Shown here: positions 1 to 8,588 of the stretch, piece after piece
Layout of the letters: each line of letters begins with the position of its first letter
Position numbering within the stretch: position 1 is the stretch's first letter
From: an uncultured Bacilli bacterium
GTDB taxonomy: Bacteria; Bacillota_I; Bacilli_A; RF39; UBA660
Length of the DNA: 64,000 nt
Reading direction: 5' to 3'
Assembly: GCA_934167825.1 (NCBI GenBank)
Contig: CAKPLY010000001.1
Span: 135,369 to 199,368 of the forward strand
Program-made: the position numbers and the translations under genes
The notes under the pieces: generated by a model
Seen by the model: the letters and a program-made list of their open reading frames with translations, nothing else
Told to the model about the DNA's origin: nothing
The model's database searches: none

Positions 1-1181
1 TCACTTGTTAAGACATCTTTTTTTATAGAATCAATAAACTCAGTATTTGAGGTTTCACTATCATTTAATTCAATTATATTTCTAAATAGTTGTAATTTTT
101 GGTCCATTACATCTTTGATATTACCACTTTTGTTTTCTTTGTATGACCAGTGAGATGCGATACCATACTCTGCAATTTTATCCATTTCGTATGTTCTTAT
201 TTGGATTTCAAATAATTCTCCATCTATACCAAAGACTGTTGTATGTAAACTTTGATATAGGTTAGTTTTAGGCATTGCTATATAGTCTTTGAATCTTTTT
301 GGTACTGGTTTATATTTAGAATGGATTAATCCTAGTGCTAGGTAACATTCTTGGACAGTATTTACGAATACTCGAAGTGCTAAAATATCATATATTTCAT
401 CAAATGTTTTACCTTTATTTAGTTTTTGATAGATACTATAGATACTTTTACTTCTTCCTTTCATTTCATGAACGATATTATGTTCTGTTAAAAGAGCACT
501 TACTTCTGCCATCATTTTATATACTGCATCATCTCTTACGGATTTTTTAAGGTTTAGTTTTTCTACTACATCATAGTAAGCATCTGGTTTTAAGTATCTT
601 AAAGATAGATCTTCTAGTTCACTTTTTATTTTATAGATACCTATTCTATGTGCGATTGGTGTTAGTATTTCTAGAGTTTCTTTGGCTTTTTTCTTTTGTT
701 TATCTTCACTTAGAACGTATAATGTTCTCATGTTATGTAAACGGTCTGCTAATTTTATTATAATTACTCTTACATCACTTGATAAGCCTACTAGGATTTT
801 TCTTTGATTTGCAGCCATTTGTTCTGTTTCACTTGTGAAATTTAGTTTATTTATTTTAGTTACTCCATCTACTAGATCTGCGATTACTTTACCAAACTCT
901 TTATTAATCTCTTCATATGTTGCATCTGAGTCTTCGATTGTGTCATGTAAAAGACTTGCACTTATGGCATAAGCATCTGCATTTATTTCTGTTAATATTA
1001 ATGCAACATTTAAGGGGTGTGTTATATAGTCATCTCCACTTATTCTTTTTTGCCCAAAGTGTTTTTTATATGCGAAGAGATATGCTTTTTTAATAAGTTC
1101 TAAATCCTCTTCGTTATCATCGTATGTTTTTACTTGTTCTATTAAGTCATCAATTGTTATATATTTTGTTTTTACGCTCAT
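1..1181 (-). CDS. relA: Bifunctional (p)ppGpp synthetase/hydrolase Rel, C-terminally cut by window edge
   Basis: This gene makes and degrades the stringent-response alarmone (p)ppGpp. About 393 N-terminal residues are visible; the C-terminal TGS/ACT part lies beyond base 1. Translating the minus strand gives an HD hydrolase domain (His-Pro near residue 57, then LLHDTIEDSD near residue 85) followed by the synthetase domain (YDILALRVFV, then the conserved DYIAMPKTNLYQSLHT block). Both catalytic halves look intact, so the enzyme is probably bifunctional as in other Firmicutes Rel proteins. The start is ATG at 1181 behind an AAGGTGATACT ribosome binding site. There is no gene between it and the DUF1016 gene upstream. 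Identity is very secure from domain order; only completeness is unknown. Confidence 0.95.
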   Translation of the reverse strand, partial: MSVKTKYITIDDLIEQVKTYDDNEEDLELIKKAYLFAYKKHFGQKRISGDDYITHPLNVALILTEINADAYAISASLLHDTIEDSDATYEEINKEFGKVIADLVDGVTKINKLNFTSETEQMAANQRKILVGLSSDVRVIIIKLADRLHNMRTLYVLSEDKQKKKAKETLEILTPIAHRIGIYKIKSELEDLSLRYLKPDAYYDVVEKLNLKKSVRDDAVYKMMAEVSALLTEHNIVHEMKGRSKSIYSIYQKLNKGKTFDEIYDILALRVFVNTVQECYLALGLIHSKYKPVPKRFKDYIAMPKTNLYQSLHTTVFGIDGELFEIQIRTYEMDKIAEYGIASHWSYKENKSGNIKDVMDQKLQLFRNIIELNDSETSNTEFIDSIKKDVLTS

Positions 1182-1251
1182 AGTATCACCTTTTCTATTC
1201 ATTATTATATAATATTTTATGATTATTTTAAATAGTTTTACATAATTAAAA

Positions 1252-1274
1252 GAAAAAAGTGTAAAGATACACTT
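1252..1274 (-). terminator. Intrinsic terminator after the DUF1016 gene
   Basis: On the minus strand a 7-bp stem AAGTGTA/TACACTT with a 4-nt loop runs into a T run. It follows the stop of the DUF1016 gene and separates it from rel. Confidence 0.6.
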
Positions 1275-1341
1275 AAGTTTTTATAGTTAATTTCTCTATT
1301 CAATAATGAATCAGCAAATTTATAACGTTAATTATTTTCTG

Positions 1342-2355
1342 TTATTCTTTATTACCCTTTAATACTTTTTCTACTTCGCTTATTAATTGTTCTTTGTCAG
1401 GAATGTAATATGTATAAGTTGAAGCAAATATGTTGTTAGACAGTCCGCCTAAAGCATACTCTAGCAACACATGATCTTTATTGGCACATAGTATTATTCC
1501 GATAGGCTTACCATCATCTTCGGCATTTACATCTCTTTCGTAGTAATTAAGATACATATTCATTTGACCTAAATTTTCAGCTTTTAAGCCATTCATTTTT
1601 AAATCTATTAAAACATATGATTTTAAAAATTTATTATAGAAAACCATATCCACATAATAGTCAGTGTTATTTAGAGTTATTCTTTGCTGACTACCAACAA
1701 ACATAAATCCTTTACCTAATTCTAGCAAGAAATCTTCTATATGTCTTATTAACTTATGTTCAAGGTCCTTTTCTAATAATGGCTTTTGTTCTTTTATACC
1801 CAAGAATTCAAATACATATGGTTGTTTAACTATATCGCTAGGTTTCGAAATAATCTGTCCTTGTCGTGATAATTCTAAAACCTTTTCTTTGTTCGATTTG
1901 CCATCAGATAGTAGTAATCTTTCAAATAATGAAGTATCTAATTGTCTTCTTAGTTCTCTTACACTCCAATTTTCGTTAATACATTCTTTTTCGTAAAAGT
2001 TTCTTTTATCTTTGTCCTGAATTATCATTAACTCTAAATAATGAGACCAGGTTATTTTTTCGTTTAATTCTTCTATTTTAGGATAGGCCTTATAAAAAAT
2101 TCTCATGTATTTTAAGTTAGATGTAGAGTATCCTTTGCCTAAATGTTTTGTTAATTCTTTGGAAAGACCTTTTAAAATTTCTTGTCCGTATTCAAGTCTA
2201 TCATTATACTTTTTTTCATTTGAAACAATAATTTTACCAATATTCCAATAGACATAAACAATAGATTTGTTAATTTCTTGTACTAAATTAGTTCTTGCCT
2301 GATTAACTAGTTCTGTTATTTCGCTTATCATTTTATTATTTACTTCTTTTAACAT
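1342..2355 (-). CDS. DUF1016/YhcG-type PDDEXK nuclease family protein
   Basis: A 337-residue protein of the YhcG/DUF1016 family, which carries an N-terminal helical DUF1016 domain and a C-terminal PD-(D/E)XK nuclease-like fold. The visible family features are the N-terminal stretch VYWNIGKII, the central WSVRELRRQ and the C-terminal core YYVDMVFYN ... YVLIDLK, which provides the acidic and Lys residues of the nuclease motif. Length is normal for the family. The ATG at 2355 is preceded by AAAGGAGGAAAT, which is optimal. A 30-bp perfect palindrome lies just upstream of the ribosome binding site. The gene stands alone between rel and capA; such genes are patchily distributed accessory genes. The biological role is not established, so I do not assign one. 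Confidence 0.85.
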   Translation of the reverse strand: MLKEVNNKMISEITELVNQARTNLVQEINKSIVYVYWNIGKIIVSNEKKYNDRLEYGQEILKGLSKELTKHLGKGYSTSNLKYMRIFYKAYPKIEELNEKITWSHYLELMIIQDKDKRNFYEKECINENWSVRELRRQLDTSLFERLLLSDGKSNKEKVLELSRQGQIISKPSDIVKQPYVFEFLGIKEQKPLLEKDLEHKLIRHIEDFLLELGKGFMFVGSQQRITLNNTDYYVDMVFYNKFLKSYVLIDLKMNGLKAENLGQMNMYLNYYERDVNAEDDGKPIGIILCANKDHVLLEYALGGLSNNIFASTYTYYIPDKEQLISEVEKVLKGNKE

Positions 2356-2370
2356 ATTTCCTCCTTTTCT

Positions 2371-2400
2371 TGAATTGGTCAGACGCGTCTGACCAATTCA
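2371..2400. repeat. 30-bp perfect palindrome upstream of the DUF1016 gene
   Basis: The sequence reads identically on both strands over 30 bp, centred on ACGCGT, with flanks TGAATTGGTC and GACCAATTCA. It ends 15 bp before the DUF1016 start codon and abuts the ribosome binding site. There is no T run after it, so it is not a standard terminator; an operator or mRNA hairpin is more likely. Confidence 0.85.
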
Positions 2401-2402
2401 GT

Positions 2403-2462
2403 AAAGTGACAGCAATGGCAGATATTTTTAGATGAGATACCTATACATTTTTATGTCACTTT
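2403..2462. repeat. Inverted repeat with 9-bp arms between capA and the DUF1016 gene
   Basis: Arms AAAGTGACA (2403-2411) and TGTCACTTT (2454-2462) enclose 42 bp. No gene lies here. It may be a weak hairpin or a regulatory dyad for the DUF1016 gene. Confidence 0.35.
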
Positions 2463-2483
2463 GTATTATTACTTTTATAGTTA

Positions 2484-3698
2484 CTAACTAGAATATATAG
2501 GATTTACTGTTATGTTGTTATCTAGTTTAGTTACAATGTTTTTATATTTGTTATAGATATCGTTTGCGTTATCTAGATATTTATAGATATCTTTATTACT
2601 AAATGGTACTACTACGATATCTTTATAGTTATTGTGATAGGTATATAATAGTTCATTGTTTAAGTTAGATAGTGTTATACTAGTATTATTATCTAATACT
2701 TTTTTAGTTACATCAATACTAGTCATTAGTCCTATTTTATTTCCTATATTGTTTACTTGATGAGTAGATATAAAGTTTCCTAAGGAATAGATTACTAGGG
2801 TATTATCTATATAGGTTATGGGTTCAACTACATGGGGATGTGTTCCTATTATTATATCTACATTCTTACTACTTAAGAATTTAGCAGCATCTATTTGATA
2901 CTCTGTAATATCATAGTTATATTCTATTCCCCAGTGCATTGCTACAATTAGTAAGTCTACTTTATCTCTTATACTATCAATATCTTTTTCTACTTCTTTT
3001 TTATATGATTCATAAGATGTTTTATTAGACATATCCCAAATATTTACAACATAGTCATAGCCTTCGGGTCTTTTTATACCATTTGTACCATATGTATAGT
3101 TAAGTACTGCATATGTTATGTTATTTTTTTCTTTTATTTTTATGTTTTCTTTATCATAATTTGATTTATAAGAACCAGTGGTATAAACATCAGTAGTACT
3201 CCAGTAATCTAATGCAGAAAGAGATGCACTAACTCCTTTATCTAGGACATGATTAGTTGCTAAACTTACTATATTAAAGCCAGTATCTATCATATCACTT
3301 CCTAGTTCTTGAGGACTATTAAAGGCAGGATATCCACTTATTATGTATGGTGTTCCTCCAAGGACTGTTTCACCATTATAGTATGCTAAGTCATAGTTAG
3401 GTATTATTTCTTTCATATATCTTAACATTGGTTTAAAGTCATAACCATTATAGTTAGCATTTTTATTTGCTTCTTTATAGATAGCATCATGTATTAAAGC
3501 GTCTCCCACCATAACTAGGGATAATTTATATTCTTGTTCTTCTTTTTTATCTTCATTAGTATTTATATTATTATTTATGTTACTACTTGGTTTTTTATTA
3601 TTTAATGCTAGATATACTATGGGTAGTAAGATAATAATAAATACTAGTAATAATATTCTACTTTTTCTTAATTTTCTTTTTCTCTTCATATATATCAT
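2484..3698 (-). CDS. CapA-family membrane-anchored metallophosphoesterase-like protein
   Basis: A 404-residue protein with a basic N-terminus and one membrane segment (about residues 12-32), then an Asn/Lys/Glu-rich linker and a CapA/PgsA (bacterial capsule synthesis) domain. Family signatures are VMVGDALIHD at the domain start, NHVLDKG in the middle, and GTHPHVVEP with HWGIEYN toward the end; these carry the metal-binding Asp/His/Asn residues of the calcineurin-like fold. The protein should sit outside the cell on a membrane anchor. In Bacillus the relative CapA works in poly-gamma-glutamate capsule attachment, but no pgsB/C partners are present, so the substrate is unknown. The start at 3698 overlaps the RNB gene upstream by 41 bp, implying translational coupling; a second in-frame ATG at 3689 is possible. 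Confidence 0.8.
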   Translation of the reverse strand: MIYMKRKRKLRKSRILLLVFIIILLPIVYLALNNKKPSSNINNNINTNEDKKEEQEYKLSLVMVGDALIHDAIYKEANKNANYNGYDFKPMLRYMKEIIPNYDLAYYNGETVLGGTPYIISGYPAFNSPQELGSDMIDTGFNIVSLATNHVLDKGVSASLSALDYWSTTDVYTTGSYKSNYDKENIKIKEKNNITYAVLNYTYGTNGIKRPEGYDYVVNIWDMSNKTSYESYKKEVEKDIDSIRDKVDLLIVAMHWGIEYNYDITEYQIDAAKFLSSKNVDIIIGTHPHVVEPITYIDNTLVIYSLGNFISTHQVNNIGNKIGLMTSIDVTKKVLDNNTSITLSNLNNELLYTYHNNYKDIVVVPFSNKDIYKYLDNANDIYNKYKNIVTKLDNNITVNPIYSS

Positions 3699-5763
3699 TC
3701 TTAATCTTATTATTTAATGTTAAATCTATTTCGTTATTTTGGGTTATGTTACTTATTGTTACGTTTACTTTGTCTCCAACGGTGTAATAGATGTTGTTTG
3801 TTTTATCATATAAAGTAAATTCTTCATCTAGATATTTTGTTTTAGCGTTTAGACTACGAGCATTTACTAGGCCTTCATATATTCCATCAATTAGAACATA
3901 AAAACCAAAGTCTGTTACACTTGTTATTACTCCATCATGAGATTCTCCAATATGATTTTTTAGGTATTTAGATATTTCTAGTTTTAGAGATTCTCTTTCT
4001 AGTAATTCTGCTTCTTTTTCTCTTTCGTTAAAGTGTTCTGCGAGAGGTTCTAGTTCTAGATTAAACAACATATTAGCATATTCTACACCATGTTTTAGAT
4101 AATTTAAGATAATCATTTGGTTTATGAAGTCTTCTCCTCTTCGCATTGGAGAAGTATGCATAGCATATATTTTTTTACCTACTGGATAATGACCGGTATT
4201 TTTACTTGAGAATCTTGCTAGACTCATACATCTAATCATTAGGTCATTATATACTTTTTTGTTTTCATCATTTTTAAGTAATTTTATACATCTTTTTATA
4301 TCACTACTTCCATAGTGTTCTTTTTCTTTGATGTCTATTTTATTTTGTAAGAAGTGCATTGTTTTATTTAGTTTTATGTCATTTGGTTTATCACATACTC
4401 TATACATTAATTTAAGTCCTAGACTATCTAGTTTTTTAGTTACTTCTTCGTTAGTAGTTAGCATTAGAAATTCGATTAGGTTTTCTCCATCACTATTAAT
4501 GTTTTTTGCAAAATTAGTGGTATTTCCTTCTTTTTTTACTTTTATTTCGTATGAATCAAAGTCAATGAATCCTTCTTTTTCCATTTTTCTTTTTAGGGCT
4601 TTGGCAAAATAATTCATTTGTTTTAACATTGGTACAAAGCAAGCGTAATCTTCAGGTATAATACCTTCATTTAATATTTTATTAACACAAGTATATGTCA
4701 TTTTCTTTTTACTTCTTATGATACTAGGACTAATTTTTACATCTGTTACGTTTAAGTTATTATCATATGTTATAAAATATGAAATACTTAGTCTATCACT
4801 ATTTTCATTTAGGGAACAAACATCTTTAGATAGTATTTGATGATTCATATGAATTGCAGTAGATACTGGATAGGCACTTGTTCCTCTTTCTATTATGTCT
4901 TCGTAGATGTAACTATCTTTTTCAATCATATATGCCGGAAAGGCAATGGAGGTAATTAGGGTAAATGTTCCATCGTTATTTCTTTCTAGACTTACTGCAT
5001 CATCAATATCGTTAGTTGTTTCACTATCTATAGTAAATATTGTTTTGTCTCTTAAATCTAGGAAACCATCATTTTTAATAAGACTTTCTATTACATCTTT
5101 ATCTAAATATTTATATAGTTTTTTTGCTTCATTTTCAACTTCGTAAGAGAACTTATTGTTAAAGCCATGTTTATACATAAGTGGTATTATATCATCTGTT
5201 ATTTCATCTTTATGTCCTATTTTTTCTTTTAGGTATGCTTTATTTGATTTAATTTCTGCGACTACTAGAAAACCTGTAGTTATAGTAGAAGTGTTTTCTC
5301 CAATAAGAGGAAGATACTTGTTATTATACTTTATATATTTTATGTTATCATTTAGGATAACTTCCCCTACTACTACAGGAATATTTTTTTCTAATATGCT
5401 TACTACTTGTCCTTCCATAGTATCTATATCATAAGTAAATAATACTATATCTTTATCTGTAGCAGTATTTAAGTTATATTCTTTTATTAATATTTCATTA
5501 CCATTATAGTATATTTTACCAGTATTATCTTTTACTTTTATTTTACCTTTTAGGTAGTTAGTGTTAGATACTAACATATATTTATTTTTTTTAGTTAGTA
5601 TTATTGTTCCTTCTTTTATAAGGGTATCTAGTTTATTTTTTAAGATAGTATCATCTTTTTTTAATATTTTATTTAATTCTTCATCACTGTTTTTTATATA
5701 TTTTAATATTTCTTCATATTTTAAACTTTTATCTTTAAGTAATTCTATAACATCCAAAACCAT
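3658..5763 (-). CDS. RNase II/R-family exoribonuclease, divergent paralogue
   Basis: A 701-residue RNB-family protein directly downstream of canonical rnr, 17 bp apart. It has an N-terminal winged-helix/cold-shock part, an RNB catalytic core with NDIDDAVSL (acidic metal ligands kept), and an S1 RNA-binding domain near the C-terminus (GVITSVTDFGFYV). Compared with its neighbour it departs from family consensus: the usual SPIRRYPDL block is SPMRRGEDF here, and the stretch after the DD motif is poorly conserved. It may still be an active 3'-5' exoribonuclease with altered specificity, or a degenerating copy. Start ATG 5763 follows GGGGAGGATTATA. The Lys-rich tail overlaps capA. Confidence 0.82.
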   Translation of the reverse strand: MVLDVIELLKDKSLKYEEILKYIKNSDEELNKILKKDDTILKNKLDTLIKEGTIILTKKNKYMLVSNTNYLKGKIKVKDNTGKIYYNGNEILIKEYNLNTATDKDIVLFTYDIDTMEGQVVSILEKNIPVVVGEVILNDNIKYIKYNNKYLPLIGENTSTITTGFLVVAEIKSNKAYLKEKIGHKDEITDDIIPLMYKHGFNNKFSYEVENEAKKLYKYLDKDVIESLIKNDGFLDLRDKTIFTIDSETTNDIDDAVSLERNNDGTFTLITSIAFPAYMIEKDSYIYEDIIERGTSAYPVSTAIHMNHQILSKDVCSLNENSDRLSISYFITYDNNLNVTDVKISPSIIRSKKKMTYTCVNKILNEGIIPEDYACFVPMLKQMNYFAKALKRKMEKEGFIDFDSYEIKVKKEGNTTNFAKNINSDGENLIEFLMLTTNEEVTKKLDSLGLKLMYRVCDKPNDIKLNKTMHFLQNKIDIKEKEHYGSSDIKRCIKLLKNDENKKVYNDLMIRCMSLARFSSKNTGHYPVGKKIYAMHTSPMRRGEDFINQMIILNYLKHGVEYANMLFNLELEPLAEHFNEREKEAELLERESLKLEISKYLKNHIGESHDGVITSVTDFGFYVLIDGIYEGLVNARSLNAKTKYLDEEFTLYDKTNNIYYTVGDKVNVTISNITQNNEIDLTLNNKIKNDIYEEKKKIKKK

Positions 5764-5780
5764 TATAATCCTCCCCTAGT

Positions 5781-8030
5781 TTAATGTTTTCTATTTTGTA
5801 ATCTTTTGTTTTCTTTCTTATTTTTTATTTTCTTTCCTTTTTTATTCTTCTTATTTTTCTTACGTTCTCTTCTTATGTTGTTTAACGCTTCTTTTCTTCT
5901 TGTTTCTTCTTTTTTATCGTAGTTTAGTTTTTTATCCATGATTAATTCAAAGTCTACGATACTTCTTTCTTTTTCAGCATTAATTACTTTTATTTTTACT
6001 GTGTCACCGAATAAGAATCTTTTGTTAGTTCTAGTGCTTAGTGCCATATATCCTGTATCATCTACAGTGAAGAAATCTCCTTTTATGTCTTCGAAACGTA
6101 CTAGGCCTTCTACTGTGTTTGGTAGTTCTACAAAGATACCAAATGATGTTATACCACTTATTACACCAGTATATATTTCTCCAATATGGTTAGTCATATA
6201 CTCTGCTTTTTTCATTTTTTCAACATCTCTTTCACAGTTTACAGAATCTAATTCTTTTTTAGAAGTATGCTCACACATCATAGGTAATTTTGTTTCCCAA
6301 GACTCTATATTTTTAGTAGATAAGTCCTTATGGTAACTTTTAAGTAGTCTATGAAGGATAAGATCCGGATATCTTCTTATGGGACTTGTGAAATGCGAGT
6401 AACATGTACTTCCTAATCCAAAGTGACCAATATTGATATTTGAATAAACGGCTTTTGCTTGAGTTCTTATTGCAAGATCATTTAATACCATAGAATCTGC
6501 TTTTCCTTGGAGTTGTTTTATGATATTTTGTAAGTCTACTGCTTTAGTTATTTTATTTTTACCTGTTACTACGTATCCTCTTAGGGATAAGAAATTTAGA
6601 AATTCACTTACTTTTTCAATGTTTGGTTTATCATGTACTCTATATATTGATGGTAAGTCTTGGTAGTATAGATGGGACGCTACTGTTTCATTTGCTAGTA
6701 TCATAAAGTTTTCTATTAGTTTTTCTCCAGTTTTTTGTTCTCTTAATTTTATGTCATAAGGAACGCCTTTTTCATCTACTAGAATTTTAGCTTCAGGACT
6801 ATCAAACTCTATATATCCACGTTTTATCATTTTCTTTCTTAAGATAGTAGATAGTTCGTTCATAAGAATAAGTTTATCAGCATATGGTTCATAGCCTTTT
6901 GGAATAGTATTATTTTCTAGTATTTCATTTACTTTGTTGTAAGTCATTTGAATTCTACTTCTTATGATACTTGGAGTTATTTTATAATCTGTTACTTCAC
7001 CTTTATCATTAACATTCATTATACATGAAAATGCAAATCTATCGGTATTAGGGTTTAGGGAACATATACCATTAGATAATTTATGAGGTAACATTGGTAC
7101 TACTCTATCTACTAGATATACTGATGTAGAACGGTAATATGCTTCTTTATCTAGTTCTGTACCTTCTTCCACATAGTAAGATACGTCTGCGATATGTACT
7201 CCAAGAGTGTAGCCAGTACTTGTTTTTTCAATACTTACTGCGTCATCAATATCTTTTGTGTCATCTCCATCAATAGTAAATATTACTTCTTCTCTTAAGT
7301 CTAGTCTTCCTTCATCAAGGCCTTTTTTTATCATATCTTCATCTAATTCTAGTGGGATACTTTTTATTTCTTCTTTTACAGCGCTAGGAAACTCTGGTCT
7401 AAAGCCATATTCATAGATGTATGAAAGGATATCTACTCCAACATCATTTATATGTCCTATTATTTCTACTATTTCTCCAACGTAATTACCTTCTTTTAAG
7501 GGGCGAACTAGTACTTTATGTCCTACTACTGCACCATTTAGATATTCATTAGGTATATAAATATTTGTACCTTTTCTATCTGGTTTTACATAGTATTTGT
7601 TATCATCATCTTTTTCTAAGACTCCCACTAAAGGGGTATAATCTCTTTTTATTACTTTGATTATTTTACCTTCGGGGTGGTCAATACTTTTATTTGTTAG
7701 TTCTACTAAAACTATATCATTATTTCTTGCACTGTTTATGTTATCTACACTGATATAGATATCTTTTGAATCATCTTCTTTATCTACAAAGCCATAACCT
7801 TTACTAGTCATTAATAATTTTCCTTTAACTAGATGAGAATTACTTAAAAGTAAATATTTCTTCTTTTTATCACTATAGTATACAATACCATTAGAGCATA
7901 GTTCATTTAGTGTTTCTTGTAAATTAGTATACTCTTCGATAGTGGTAAAATTTAACATATCATTTATTTCTATTAAGGTATATCCTTTCTTTTCTTTGTT
8001 ATCTAATATATTTAATATTTTTTCTTCCAT
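5781..8030 (-). CDS. rnr: Ribonuclease R
   Basis: RNase R, a processive 3'-5' exoribonuclease that degrades structured RNA and takes part in rRNA, mRNA and trans-translation quality control. The 749 residues show the normal order: N-terminal helix-turn-helix, two cold-shock domains (GYGFVDKEDD near residue 80), the RNB domain with TKDIDDAVSI (catalytic Asp cluster near residue 265) and SPIRRYPDLILHR (near residue 560), a C-terminal S1 domain (GVISGITSFGIFV), and a very Lys/Arg-rich tail typical of RNase R. Start ATG 8030 follows GGAAGGTAGTT. A second, divergent RNB gene follows immediately downstream, so the two are probably co-transcribed. Confidence 0.95.
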   Translation of the reverse strand: MEEKILNILDNKEKKGYTLIEINDMLNFTTIEEYTNLQETLNELCSNGIVYYSDKKKKYLLLSNSHLVKGKLLMTSKGYGFVDKEDDSKDIYISVDNINSARNNDIVLVELTNKSIDHPEGKIIKVIKRDYTPLVGVLEKDDDNKYYVKPDRKGTNIYIPNEYLNGAVVGHKVLVRPLKEGNYVGEIVEIIGHINDVGVDILSYIYEYGFRPEFPSAVKEEIKSIPLELDEDMIKKGLDEGRLDLREEVIFTIDGDDTKDIDDAVSIEKTSTGYTLGVHIADVSYYVEEGTELDKEAYYRSTSVYLVDRVVPMLPHKLSNGICSLNPNTDRFAFSCIMNVNDKGEVTDYKITPSIIRSRIQMTYNKVNEILENNTIPKGYEPYADKLILMNELSTILRKKMIKRGYIEFDSPEAKILVDEKGVPYDIKLREQKTGEKLIENFMILANETVASHLYYQDLPSIYRVHDKPNIEKVSEFLNFLSLRGYVVTGKNKITKAVDLQNIIKQLQGKADSMVLNDLAIRTQAKAVYSNINIGHFGLGSTCYSHFTSPIRRYPDLILHRLLKSYHKDLSTKNIESWETKLPMMCEHTSKKELDSVNCERDVEKMKKAEYMTNHIGEIYTGVISGITSFGIFVELPNTVEGLVRFEDIKGDFFTVDDTGYMALSTRTNKRFLFGDTVKIKVINAEKERSIVDFELIMDKKLNYDKKEETRRKEALNNIRRERKKNKKNKKGKKIKNKKENKRLQNRKH

Positions 8031-8106
8031 AACTACCTTCCTTTTACTTATAAATATATTATATATTAAAATTTAGAAAAAAGAAATAATAAATACGTAT
8101 AAAATC

Positions 8107-8135
8107 AAAAAAAGAAAGACTTAACGTCTTTCTTT
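8107..8135 (-). terminator. Intrinsic terminator overlapping the rplS stop codon
   Basis: On the minus strand a 10-bp stem AAAGAAAGAC/GTCTTTCTTT, with the stop codon in its loop, is followed by a T run. The final Arg codons of rplS form part of the stem. Confidence 0.85.
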
Positions 8136-8477
8136 AATCTTATAAGCATTCTTTCTATCTCTTAGGAAATATAATTTAGCTCTTCTTACAACACCTTTTT
8201 TAACTACTGTAAGTGATGCAATGTTAGGGCTGTTAACTGGGAATATTCTTTCTACTCCAATACCAGAAATTACTTTTCTTACTGTAAATGTTTCGCTTAC
8301 TCCAGTTCCTTTTCTTGCAATTACTAATCCTTCGAAATTTTGGATTCTTTCTTTTTCTTTTCCACCTTTAACTTCAATAATCTTACATCCTACGTTTACA
8401 GTGTCTCCTACTCTAAATTCAGGAATATTTGGATTAATTTGTTTTTCAGTGATTTGTTCAATTAGGTTCTTTGCCAC
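8121..8477 (-). CDS. rplS: 50S ribosomal protein L19
   Basis: L19 sits at the 30S-50S interface. The 118-residue sequence carries family landmarks: FRVGDTVNV near residue 21, [11 protein letters not shown] near residue 50, and the C-terminal [11 protein letters not shown]. The start is GTG at 8477, chosen because AAAGGAGTG lies at proper spacing upstream. It has its own promoter (8543-8571) and an intrinsic terminator overlapping the stop, so it is probably monocistronic here, unlike the rpsP-rimM-trmD-rplS operon seen in many bacteria. Confidence 0.98.
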   Translation of the reverse strand: MAKNLIEQITEKQINPNIPEFRVGDTVNVGCKIIEVKGGKEKERIQNFEGLVIARKGTGVSETFTVRKVISGIGVERIFPVNSPNIASLTVVKKGVVRRAKLYFLRDRKNAYKIKERR

Positions 8478-8542
8478 GATTATTCACACTCCTTTATAAA
8501 TATAACAATCATATATAGATATATAAAGCGGATTGCTTAATA

Positions 8543-8571
8543 ATAATAGCATATTTTTATAGATTATTCAA
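8543..8571 (-). promoter_or_regulatory. SigA-type promoter of rplS
   Basis: Minus-strand -35 TTGAAT (8566-8571) and -10 TATTAT (8543-8548) are separated by exactly 17 bp, 66 bp upstream of the rplS start. Confidence 0.75.
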
Positions 8572-8588
8572 GTGTTTTGTTTAAAAAT

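Noticed and set aside
4328..4612. Numerous plus-strand open frames opposite minus-strand genes (this and similar ones across the window)
   Set aside because: They lie antisense within well-supported genes, have no ribosome binding sites and have low-complexity Leu/Phe/Ser-rich translations typical of antisense AT-rich DNA.
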